11,291 nt of DNA. It comes from Desulfosarcina sp. GTDB lineage: Bacteria > Desulfobacterota > Desulfobacteria > Desulfobacterales > Desulfosarcinaceae. This document shows positions 1 through 5,893 of this stretch, one piece after another. The stretch covers positions 1 through 11,291 of the forward strand of contig DAOWNV010000062.1 of assembly GCA_030642405.1 (NCBI GenBank), written 5' to 3'. The number at the start of each line of letters is the position of its first letter. The first letter of the stretch is position 1. The notes below the pieces were generated by a model that was given only the letters and a program-made list of their open reading frames with translations, did no database searches and was not told where the DNA came from. The position numbers were made by a program, and so were the translations under genes.

Positions 1-246
1 GAATCCGTCAAGGAAGATATCCTTCGAAAAAAAGAAATATTGAAAATTCGTGCGGAGAAAGAGATCAAAAACCGGTTGAAGTCTTTGCGCCGCTACCTGA
101 GAAGCCCGGCTAAAGATCCTCATCTATCTCTGACGGAAATTTATAAACGGCGCGATTCCCACTGGATAAACGAAATGACCGACCCGTTCAAACGGATGAT
201 ACAAAAAGTTAGGCATCTAAAAAAAAATGGTGGGCATGGCGTTTAG
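1..246 (+). CDS. C-terminal end of an unrecognised basic protein (5' end outside window)
   Basis: The + frame is open from the first base of the window to a TAG stop at 244-246, giving 81 residues. There is a TTG at 40, but nothing marks it as a start: no ribosome binding site is visible and the frame continues upstream, so I read this as the tail of a longer gene. The visible part is very rich in Lys and Arg. Its first ~35 residues look helical and charged, and may be coiled-coil. A stretch near residues 43-65 (LSLTEIYKRRDSHWINEM) precedes another basic tail ending GGHGV. I see no signal, membrane segment or catalytic motif and do not recognise a family. It converges on the amidohydrolase gene, with 30 bp between the two stops and no clear terminator there. 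Confidence 0.5.
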   Translation, partial: ESVKEDILRKKEILKIRAEKEIKNRLKSLRRYLRSPAKDPHLSLTEIYKRRDSHWINEMTDPFKRMIQKVRHLKKNGGHGV

Positions 247-276
247 GAATTTGGAGATAGGAAAATAATTCGTCGT

Positions 277-1494
277 TCAATCGTTGACATTCGTTTTTAT
301 GTTTCGCCCTTGGACAACACGGCAAACGATCTGATTGAGGGCATCGGGAACTTGCTCCACCGGAACCCGAACAGCCATAAAATCCGCCCTCATCCCCGGA
401 GCTATTTTTCCCCTGTCGGACAACCTCATTAATAGGGCGCCGTTGCGACTGGCACATCGGATAGCCCCCTCCACGCTGAATCCGGCAGTAATGTAAAGTT
501 GAAGTTCTTCTTTTACCGATGTCCCGTGATGCACACCTGGGCTGCCGGCATCGGTACCCAAAGCCAATGCGACACCCAATTCCCGTGCCGCATTGATCTG
601 TGCCAACTGATGTTCCAGGTTTTTTCTTGAAATTTCCCCAAAAGAGGGATCGCTCCGGTGCCCCTGCCTTTTTAGGTAATTGATGTAGGCTTTCATGGTT
701 ACGGCGGTTGGGACCCAAGTCACCCCCTTGTCCGCCATTCGACGCATATTTTCCTCACCCATAAAAAAACCATGTTCAATACTGTCACATCCCGCATTGA
801 CGGCTAATTTTACAGGCAATCGGCCATTTGCATGAACCATGGTGGGCTGACCGTGTTTTTTGGCAGCGGAAATGGCCGCCATTAATTCAGTCTCATCGAA
901 TTGGGGCGGTGTTTCAACACCGAATTGTGTCAGACTGTTTAGACCTGAATTGACTAATTTCAGGTGGTCCCGCCGAGTATTCGATCCAAAAGCGTTCTGT
1001 GCAATGGTCCGGCCTTCTTCCACCGGAATACCGATCAGTTTTCCGTATCGACCAGGTGCATGACGAGCACGGCCTGCAGAAGCTATTGTAACCTTAGCCC
1101 CCGGCACTTCGGCTGTTTCTGTTTTATATCGTAAGGTATCACCGTTATGATCACCGCCATCCCGGACAGCCAAAACGCCGCAGTCAAAATGCCGTTCTAA
1201 ATGCTCAGCGATAATGCTCTTTCGTTTTTCATATCCGCTATTCAATTGGTTCTTACGACAAGAAGCTTCCGTGGTGCCGGACATGACGAGATGAACATGG
1301 CTGTCGATCAAGGCCGGAAACACGGTACAATCCGATAGATCGACAATAGTGGTTCCCTGCAACTTCGGATCATCGACATCCAGAACATGCCGGACACGAC
1401 CATCGCAAACAACGATCACACGGTTTTCTTCAGCAGCATTTCCAGTTCCATCAACAAGCCATCCTGCATGGTAAGCAACAGTCGTTAAAGTCAT
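277..1494 (-). CDS. Metal-dependent amidohydrolase (imidazolonepropionase-like family), substrate unknown
   Basis: This is a complete 405-residue protein, a normal length for the amidohydrolase superfamily. An N-terminal beta-sandwich strand set (about residues 1-58) is followed by the TIM-barrel catalytic domain and a C-terminal return to the sandwich (GKIAPGMRADFMAV, about 362-375). The metal-binding set is visible: DSHVH (H66, H68), a Lys in HLKLVNSG (K179, candidate carboxylated lysine), VHANG (H221), IEHGFF (H241) and GTDAGSPG (D315). The family hydrolyses cyclic or linear amide bonds; members of this subgroup include imidazolonepropionases and Xaa-Pro or Xaa-Arg dipeptidases. The substrate cannot be read from sequence. 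No signal peptide is seen, so the protein is probably cytoplasmic. The ATG at 1494 gives a normal family N terminus, although the ribosome binding site is weak. It lies 65 bp downstream of the 91-aa gene on the same strand and may be co-transcribed with it. No histidine-degradation genes are nearby, which argues against HutI. Confidence 0.85.
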   Translation of the reverse strand: MTLTTVAYHAGWLVDGTGNAAEENRVIVVCDGRVRHVLDVDDPKLQGTTIVDLSDCTVFPALIDSHVHLVMSGTTEASCRKNQLNSGYEKRKSIIAEHLERHFDCGVLAVRDGGDHNGDTLRYKTETAEVPGAKVTIASAGRARHAPGRYGKLIGIPVEEGRTIAQNAFGSNTRRDHLKLVNSGLNSLTQFGVETPPQFDETELMAAISAAKKHGQPTMVHANGRLPVKLAVNAGCDSIEHGFFMGEENMRRMADKGVTWVPTAVTMKAYINYLKRQGHRSDPSFGEISRKNLEHQLAQINAARELGVALALGTDAGSPGVHHGTSVKEELQLYITAGFSVEGAIRCASRNGALLMRLSDRGKIAPGMRADFMAVRVPVEQVPDALNQIVCRVVQGRNIKTNVND

Positions 1495-1559
1495 AGTAGA
1501 TTATGTTCACTCAGCTCTTTATGAATTGAGCTCTTTTTCTCGTTATCATCAAAGGATTT

Positions 1560-1835
1560 TTAACGCAGTTGTTCCGGGGAGTATGTCAAAAGGATAGTGG
1601 TAGCCCGTTGCTGGTTGGCAGATGCAATATAATGAGTCGACTGCGTCATTTCGCCAGGCAGGATCTGCTTGGCTTTCTGCCGAGCTTCGGCTGAAATCGT
1701 GACCCGGTCGATAATATCGATAATTTGTTTTTCCGTAACAGCTAGGGTTTCTATCGGTGAATCCATAGGTTGCGTTCGGCTAATTGGAGAAAGCTTTTGG
1801 TTATCTACAATGATATAAGGCATGCCGTCTGTCAT
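1560..1835 (-). CDS. Small conserved-looking protein of unknown function (91 aa)
   Basis: This is a 91-residue frame with ATG at 1835, an in-frame stop five codons further upstream (1851-1853), and a weak purine-rich AAGAGA ahead of the start. A second in-frame ATG (M5) is a possible alternative start. I do not recognise a family. The sequence is polar, with no signal or membrane segment. Residues 43-52 read DRVTISAEAR, followed by a short amphipathic helix (QKAKQIL). This resembles the 'D-x-V-x-[IL]-S-x-E-A' element near the sigma-binding end of FlgM-type anti-sigma factors, but here some 40 residues follow it and no flagellar gene is in view. The gene sits 65 bp upstream of the amidohydrolase on the same strand, so the two may form a unit. 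It could also be a spurious frame, but no competing reading frame covers this stretch and the composition looks like coding sequence. Confidence 0.5.
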   Translation of the reverse strand: MTDGMPYIIVDNQKLSPISRTQPMDSPIETLAVTEKQIIDIIDRVTISAEARQKAKQILPGEMTQSTHYIASANQQRATTILLTYSPEQLR

Positions 1836-1861
1836 CGGCCCATCTCTTTTTCAATACGAAG

Positions 1862-1875
1862 ATTTTTTACATATT
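1862..1875 (+). repeat. 14-bp direct repeat, copy 1
   Basis: ATTTTTTACATATT here is repeated exactly at 2052-2065, 190 bp away, in the same orientation and within the same intergenic region. This copy is closer to the leftward gene. It is followed by TTCGAA-type sequence, so the flanks of the two copies differ. Confidence 0.5.
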
Positions 1876-2022
1876 CGAAAAACAGGTAAAAACAAAACCC
1901 TTTGGGTTCTTAAATTATATAGTGGTTGCAAATATTGCGCCTTTATTCAGGAACCGTTGAAAGAACTCAACTATCTACAATACAATCAAATAACAAAACC
2001 CAACCGAATTCAGCATTCCTAA

Positions 2023-2065
2023 AATATGTGGAATTAATTCTATATATAGTAATTTTTTACATATT
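2023..2065. repeat. Inverted repeat AATATGT/ACATATT around a 10-bp palindrome, including direct-repeat copy 2
   Basis: AATATGT (2023-2029) and ACATATT (2059-2065) are a perfect 7-bp inverted pair. Between them lies the palindrome GAATTAATTC (2031-2040) and a TATATATA run. The right arm is the end of the second exact copy of the 14-bp repeat (2052-2065). The arrangement could be an operator upstream of the ior promoter, but AT-rich DNA produces such symmetries by chance fairly easily. Confidence 0.35.
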
Positions 2066-2137
2066 AAAAGGAATAAATCATGGGCAGACGATTTACCACA
2101 GACATTTTTCCACGGTTGTTTTATTAAGATATTGTGA

Positions 2138-2166
2138 TTGATGATTTTGTGGATATGCTTTATAGT
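2138..2166 (+). promoter_or_regulatory. Candidate sigma70-type promoter for iorAB
   Basis: TTGATG (2138-2143, 4/6 to consensus), a 17-bp spacer and TATAGT (2161-2166, 5/6) would start transcription near 2173. That leaves a leader of about 30 nt before the iorA GTG. The better -35 match TTGACA at 2182-2187 is too close to the start codon to be used. Confidence 0.45.
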
Positions 2167-2190
2167 TTTTAACTTCATCGTTTGACAAAA

Positions 2191-2195
2191 AGGAG
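2191..2195 (+). promoter_or_regulatory. Ribosome binding site deciding the iorA GTG start
   Basis: AGGAG lies 8 nt before the GTG at 2204. It is a strong Shine-Dalgarno at ideal spacing, and supports the non-ATG start over the internal ATG ten codons later. Confidence 0.7.
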
Positions 2196-2203
2196 AAACA
2201 ACG

Positions 2204-4057
2204 GTGCACAAACTACTCACAGACAGCCCCGGTAAGAAAATGCTGCTTTTGGGCAATGAAGCCATCGCACGTGGCGCCATTGAGGCCGGCGTTTCTTTCG
2301 CAACAACCTATCCCGGCACACCCTCATCGGAAATTTCATTAAATCTATTCCAGATCTCACAGGAAAGCGACCTGTATTTCGAATACAGCACCAATGAAAA
2401 AGTTGCTCTGGAAGTGGCGGCAGCCGCTGCCAACAGCGGTGTTCGGACCTTTTGTATGATGAAACATGTAGGCATGAACGTAGCAGCCGACCCTCTGATG
2501 ACCTTGGCCTATGTCGGTGTAAAGGGCGGGCTTGTCATCCTCACTGCAGACGATCCTTTCATGTTTTCCAGCCAGAACGAGCAGGACAACCGTTATTACG
2601 GAAAATTATCCGGACTGCCCATGCTGGAACCATCGTCGGTGCAAGAGGCACAGCAAATGACAGCTTATGCGTTCGACCTGTCCGAGCAATTGGAAGGGCC
2701 GGTCATTTTGCGAACCACGACCCGCGTCAACCACTCTAGCGCTTTCGTTGAGCTGGGCCAACTTAAAACACGAAGCCCTAAGGGAGACTTTACCAAAGAC
2801 CCCTTAAATCTTGTCACGGTCCCGGCCGTGTCGAGAAAGCTCCATGTTCGCCTTCTCGAAAAACTGGACAAAGCCCTGGAATTGGCCGAGACATCATCTT
2901 ATAATTTTATTGAAGGAAGCGGTCCATGGGGAATCATTTGCAACGGTGTCAGTTACAACTATGTCAGTGATGCGATAAAGGATCTCGGCATTGAAGAAAA
3001 AGCACGAATCCTTCGTATCGGATTCTCCAACCCGGCACCTCCTAACCTGATCAAATCTTTTTTTGATGGATGCGAGAAAGTGTTGGTGGCCGAAGAGGGT
3101 GAACCCGTTATGGAAGAGACGGTAAAAGCCTTTGCACAGGAAGCTGGATTAACCCTTCGGATTGCAGGTAAGGGTAAAAAGGCTTTTTCAAGGCTTTATG
3201 AATTCGATCCGGCAACAGTCCGCCGGGTTATTGCCGATTTCTTCGGTGTTTCTTTCGCAGGCACCCAACCGCCGGATCTCTCCGACGTACCCGAAATTCC
3301 ACAGCGTCCCCCCAACCTGTGCGCCGGTTGTTCTCACCGGGCCACTTTTTATGCAGTAAAAAAAGCCGCTGAAGGCATGGAAACTATCTATCCCACGGAT
3401 ATCGGATGTTATACGTTGGGTTTTCTACCTCCGTTGGCCATGGGTGATTTTGTCATCTGTATGGGTTCCTCTGTGAGCACTTCCTGCGGATTTTCCAAAG
3501 TCACCGACAAAAAAGTCATTTCTTTTATCGGTGACTCAACCTTTTTTCATTCAGGCCTCACCGGATTAATAAATGCCGTTTACAACAACCACAATTTCAC
3601 CCTAGTGATCTTAGATAACGGTACAACTGCCATGACCGGCCATCAACCCAATCCAGGGGTTGATATGAGTAACCTGAAACTTTCCGGTTACGGTCACGTC
3701 TCCATTGAAGCTGTTGTTCGTGCCATAGGCGTTGAACACGTTAATGTCATCAAACCTTACAAAGTAAAAAAGAGCATCGAAACGGTAAAATCAGCTTTGG
3801 CGTACGAAGGCGTCTCAGTCATCATCTCCGAGGAGATGTGCACCCTATACGCCAATAGCTTAAAAAAATTGAATGTGCGTGCTTTCACAATCACAGATAA
3901 GTGTAAAAACCATCGTGACTGCATCAACGAAATCGGTTGTCCTGCATTTTATCTGGATGGCGAAAACGTCAGTATCAACCCCAACACCTGTGTGGGATGC
4001 GCCGTCTGTGCCCAGATCTGCCCCGAAAATGCCATTATTCCGGTTAAAAAGAAATAG
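2204..4057 (+). CDS. iorA: Indolepyruvate:ferredoxin oxidoreductase, alpha subunit
   Basis: The 617-aa large subunit carries out ferredoxin-linked oxidative decarboxylation of indolepyruvate and other aryl pyruvates to the acyl-CoA. This is part of aromatic amino acid breakdown, or its reverse in some anaerobes. Domains in order: an N-terminal pyruvate-oxidoreductase-type domain (LLLGNEAIARGAIEAG, 14-29; YPGTPSSE, 36-43); a middle domain (about 240-340); and the thiamine diphosphate domain with PPNLCAGCSHR (369-379), GCYTLG (401-406), GDSTFFHSG (443-451) and DNGTTAMTGHQPNPG (471-485). A C-terminal ferredoxin-like domain has Cys 567, 573, 579, 596, 599, 602 and 606. The length is normal for IorA. 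The last four Cys form a clean CxxCxxCxxxC cluster site. The first site has His570 where the usual CxxC pattern would place the second Cys. No signal peptide; cytoplasmic. The GTG start is supported by AGGAG 8 nt upstream. iorB follows after 9 bp. Confidence 0.96.
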   Translation: MHKLLTDSPGKKMLLLGNEAIARGAIEAGVSFATTYPGTPSSEISLNLFQISQESDLYFEYSTNEKVALEVAAAAANSGVRTFCMMKHVGMNVAADPLMTLAYVGVKGGLVILTADDPFMFSSQNEQDNRYYGKLSGLPMLEPSSVQEAQQMTAYAFDLSEQLEGPVILRTTTRVNHSSAFVELGQLKTRSPKGDFTKDPLNLVTVPAVSRKLHVRLLEKLDKALELAETSSYNFIEGSGPWGIICNGVSYNYVSDAIKDLGIEEKARILRIGFSNPAPPNLIKSFFDGCEKVLVAEEGEPVMEETVKAFAQEAGLTLRIAGKGKKAFSRLYEFDPATVRRVIADFFGVSFAGTQPPDLSDVPEIPQRPPNLCAGCSHRATFYAVKKAAEGMETIYPTDIGCYTLGFLPPLAMGDFVICMGSSVSTSCGFSKVTDKKVISFIGDSTFFHSGLTGLINAVYNNHNFTLVILDNGTTAMTGHQPNPGVDMSNLKLSGYGHVSIEAVVRAIGVEHVNVIKPYKVKKSIETVKSALAYEGVSVIISEEMCTLYANSLKKLNVRAFTITDKCKNHRDCINEIGCPAFYLDGENVSINPNTCVGCAVCAQICPENAIIPVKKK

Positions 4058-4066
4058 GAAACGAAC

Positions 4067-4660
4067 ATGGAAACTACAAGACTGATTATCGTAGCGGTGG
4101 GAGGCCAGGGAAACCTGCTGGCTTCAAAGGTATTGGGGGAAGCGGCATTGCTTTCAAGTGTGCCGGTACGCATGAGCGAAATCCACGGAATGGCGCAGCG
4201 GGGCGGCGTTGTTGAATCAGCTATCATTTTCGGGGATGCCGAAAGCACCATCATTTCCGATGGAGAGGCCGATATCCTGGTGGGCTTCGAACCCTCGGAA
4301 ACCCTTCGGGCATTGAACAAATGCAACTCTGAAACCACCGTTATCACCAGCCTTGCACCGTTACCTCCCTTTACAGTAGCCATTGGCCGCGGAACCTACC
4401 CGGAGCTGGAACGAATCCAAACCCTGTTAAAGGAAAAAACCAAACAATTAATCGCTTTTGATGCCGTCGAGCTGGCCACAAAAGCAGGAAATATGATGTC
4501 GGTAAATATTGTCCTTTTAGGTGCGCTGATTCAAACTGGGATTTTACCGATACCGAAAGAGAACCTGGAAAAAGCAATTCGGACAAAGACGAAAGCAGCC
4601 TTCGTTGAAACCAATCTTAAGGCTTTTCAGTCAGGTTTTAACGCTGCGGTGAATGGCTGA
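4067..4660 (+). CDS. iorB: Indolepyruvate:ferredoxin oxidoreductase, beta subunit
   Basis: The 197-residue small subunit pairs with IorA. It belongs to the gamma-type domain family of 2-oxoacid:ferredoxin oxidoreductases. It opens with a glycine-rich Rossmann-like turn (VAVGGQGNLLASKVLGEAA, 9-27) and then the family signature SEIHGMAQRGGVVES (37-51), thought to line the substrate/CoA cleft. Length is typical. The ATG at 4067 is preceded by AGGAA at 4056-4060, which overlaps the iorA stop codon, so translation of the two subunits is probably coupled. In many genomes a phenylacetate-CoA-ligase-type gene lies next to iorAB and converts the acyl-CoA product to acid with ATP gain; none follows here. 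The acyl-CoA is presumably handled by a gene elsewhere. Confidence 0.95.
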   Translation: METTRLIIVAVGGQGNLLASKVLGEAALLSSVPVRMSEIHGMAQRGGVVESAIIFGDAESTIISDGEADILVGFEPSETLRALNKCNSETTVITSLAPLPPFTVAIGRGTYPELERIQTLLKEKTKQLIAFDAVELATKAGNMMSVNIVLLGALIQTGILPIPKENLEKAIRTKTKAAFVETNLKAFQSGFNAAVNG

Positions 4661-4728
4661 TCAACGGACACCTCTACGCTCGGTATATCAGTACACACAA
4701 AATAACACCCCTCCCGCACACTTGGCCC

Positions 4729-4761
4729 CGGCATTATTTTTGTACCAGGCTTTCAATGCCG
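4729..4761. repeat. Inverted repeat downstream of iorB
   Basis: CGGCATT (4729-4735) and AATGCCG (4755-4761) form a perfect 7-bp stem around a 19-nt loop, 69 bp after the iorB stop. A run of five T lies inside the loop rather than after the stem, so this is not a classical intrinsic terminator. It might still be an end-of-transcript structure for iorAB or a protein site. Confidence 0.35.
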
Positions 4762-4803
4762 CTACGGGTATTTTGCACTATCTGTATAAATTGAGATAAT
4801 TGA

Positions 4804-4832
4804 TTGACTTAAAATCGATTTCAGTTAATGAT
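4804..4832 (+). promoter_or_regulatory. Candidate promoter for khpA
   Basis: TTGACT (4804-4809, 5/6 to consensus), a 17-bp spacer and AATGAT (4827-4832, 4/6) would start transcription near 4839, about 90 nt before the khpA ATG. An alternative is TTGCAC (4773-4778) with GATAAT (4795-4800): better -10, poorer -35, 16-bp spacer. Either would make khpA independent of iorAB. Confidence 0.35.
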
Positions 4833-4860
4833 GATAGGTACCTGTTCCTATCGTAGATAG
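4831..4860 (+). promoter_or_regulatory. Dyad / alternative hairpins in the khpA promoter-leader
   Basis: ATGATAGG (4831-4838) pairs with CCTATCGT (4847-4854), an 8-bp stem with one T-G wobble and an 8-nt loop. The right arm can instead pair downstream as CTATC-GTA-GATAG (4848-4860), so the two stems exclude each other. No T-run follows, so it is not an intrinsic terminator. With the candidate promoter at 4804-4832 the dyad would cover the end of the -10 box and the start site, a position typical of an operator. Confidence 0.35.
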
Positions 4861-4930
4861 TAGGACCTGCCAACCTTCAACTATATAGATTCAGTGATTG
4901 AGCGACAACTTAACTTCGAGGAGAGAGATA

Positions 4931-5161
4931 ATGAAGCAGCTGGTCGAAGCAATTGCAAAGGCACTGGTGGATATTCCGGAAGAGGTATCGGTTTATGAGA
5001 TCGAAAGCCAACAAAGCGTTGTCATCGAACTTTCCGTAGCCAAGCAGGACTTGGGGAAGATCATCGGCAGAAAAGGACAGAATGTTCAAGCCGTCCGAAC
5101 CATTTTAAATGCAGCGTCCGGAAAAAGCAAAAAGCGAATCATCCTTGAACTGATTGAATAA
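4931..5161 (+). CDS. khpA: KH-domain RNA-binding protein KhpA
   Basis: This 76-aa protein is almost entirely one type-II-like KH domain. The RNA-binding GxxG loop is clear in GKIIGRKGQNVQAVRTIL (about residues 43-60; GRKG is the loop), preceded by the strand VVIELSVAKQDLG. KhpA binds many small and messenger RNAs, often as a partner of KhpB/EloR, and affects cell division and envelope growth in Gram-positives; its role in Desulfobacterota-like bacteria is poorly defined. The length matches the family exactly when translation starts at ATG 4931, where GAGGAGAG lies just upstream (4918-4925). A TTG at 4898 in the same frame would add 11 residues but has no such site. Elsewhere the gene often sits between rpsP and rimM/trmD; here it stands alone after iorAB and converges on aat with a 15-bp gap. 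Confidence 0.93.
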   Translation: MKQLVEAIAKALVDIPEEVSVYEIESQQSVVIELSVAKQDLGKIIGRKGQNVQAVRTILNAASGKSKKRIILELIE

Positions 5162-5165
5162 GAGA

Positions 5166-5182
5166 AAGTAGGGTTTCTACTT
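5166..5182. terminator. Small hairpin between convergent khpA and aat
   Basis: AAGTAG (5166-5171) and CTACTT (5177-5182) form a 6-bp stem with a 5-nt loop. It starts 4 bp after the khpA stop and its right arm includes the aat stop codon. The 3' side reads TCTCTTA on the minus strand, so it could act weakly as a terminator for the clpS-clpA-aat transcript. The stem is short and AT-rich. Confidence 0.3.
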
Positions 5183-5827
5183 GATAGCCCTTCCAAGTTG
5201 TTCTAAAAACACCTTTCTCGGTACTTCCCGTGCGCCGAAACGCATCAGGTGATCGGTTTTCACCTGGCAGTCGATGAGAACAAAGTTCAGTCGTTTTAGA
5301 TTCTCAACAAGGGCAACAAAGGCGACCTTTGATGCATTGCTGACTTGCGAAAACATGGATTCGCCAAAAAAAGCACGACCAATAGAAACTCCGTAGAGTC
5401 CTCCAACCAATTGATCTCCCTGCCACGCCTCTACGGAATGTGCATACCCTTGCCGATGGAATTCGCAATAAGCAATTTTCATTTTATCGGTGATCCAGGT
5501 TCCATCTCCGTAGGACCGTTTGGCCTCGGCGCACTCCTGGATCACCGTATCAAACGATTTGTCGAACGTGATGCGAAATAGCCCTTTTTTAATCAACTTT
5601 CGGAGCGATTTGGAAATTTTCAACTCTTCGGGGTACAAAACAAGCCTGGGGTCTGGTGACCACCAGAGAATGGGCTCTCCTTCGGAATACCATGGGAAGA
5701 TGCCGCTTCTATAGGCTACCTCTAAACGCTCGACGCTCAAGTCCCCGCCTACGGCCAATAGTCCTTCTTTAATGGCCAAATACGGTGGGGGAAAAGAAAG
5801 ATGGGCGGAGAGGTTGAAGATGGGCAT
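5177..5827 (-). CDS. aat: Leucyl/phenylalanyl-tRNA--protein transferase
   Basis: The 216-aa enzyme moves Leu or Phe from aminoacyl-tRNA onto the N terminus of proteins that begin with Lys or Arg, creating a primary N-degron for ClpS. The family core is complete: GLLAVGGDLS (22-31), SGIFPWYSEG (41-50), ILWWSPDPRLVL (53-64), GTWIT (109-113), GGLYGVSIGRAFFGESMFS (142-160) and LIDCQVKTDH (184-193). Glu156, Asp186 and Gln188, the residues around the catalytic site in the E. coli enzyme, fall at the same positions. It is slightly shorter than E. coli Aat, ending soon after the last core motif (GAREVPRKVFLEQLGRAIK). It lies 66 bp downstream of clpA on the same strand. The ATG start lacks a strong ribosome binding site, but no better start exists upstream in frame. 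Confidence 0.96.
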   Translation of the reverse strand: MPIFNLSAHLSFPPPYLAIKEGLLAVGGDLSVERLEVAYRSGIFPWYSEGEPILWWSPDPRLVLYPEELKISKSLRKLIKKGLFRITFDKSFDTVIQECAEAKRSYGDGTWITDKMKIAYCEFHRQGYAHSVEAWQGDQLVGGLYGVSIGRAFFGESMFSQVSNASKVAFVALVENLKRLNFVLIDCQVKTDHLMRFGAREVPRKVFLEQLGRAIK

Positions 5828-5893
5828 GGATTTAGGCTGAAACGTATTGGTGTTTAGGTTATCGGGATTATTTTGTTTATCAAGTTCGCAGGA

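Larger units (their letters stand above)
1836..2203. other. AT-rich divergent intergenic region (368 bp) with repeats and a candidate promoter
   Basis: This stretch separates the leftward 91-aa gene from rightward iorA and is clearly more AT-rich than the flanking genes. Short frames exist on both strands, but they have no ribosome binding sites and read like noise. It contains a 14-bp direct repeat (1862-1875 and 2052-2065), an inverted AATATGT/ACATATT pair (2023-2029 with 2059-2065) flanking the 10-bp palindrome GAATTAATTC (2031-2040), and a sigma70-like promoter near 2138-2166. I see no tRNA or riboswitch fold. Confidence 0.6.

Noticed and set aside
209..718. A 169-aa frame on the minus strand inside the amidohydrolase gene
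   Set aside because: It is a frame-shifted shadow of the amidohydrolase with no motif of its own.
1513..1532. AGCTC/GAGCT inverted repeat followed by a T-rich run between the 91-aa gene and the amidohydrolase
   Set aside because: It is only a 5-bp stem with a 10-nt loop. The T-run is on the + strand, where no gene ends, so it is not a convincing terminator.
1822..2141. Two short + strand frames in the divergent intergenic region, one with a CKYC motif
   Set aside because: Neither has a ribosome binding site. They overlap each other, the first begins inside the 91-aa gene on the other strand, and the AT-rich composition reads as non-coding. The CxxC is isolated, without a thioredoxin-like context.
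2182..2187. Perfect TTGACA -35 box just before iorA
   Set aside because: It lies 16 bp before the start codon and overlaps the ribosome binding site region, so a -10 box would fall inside the gene.
4898..4930. TTG start for khpA adding 11 residues
   Set aside because: The added residues translate the Shine-Dalgarno region itself, and the ATG at 4931 gives the standard family length.
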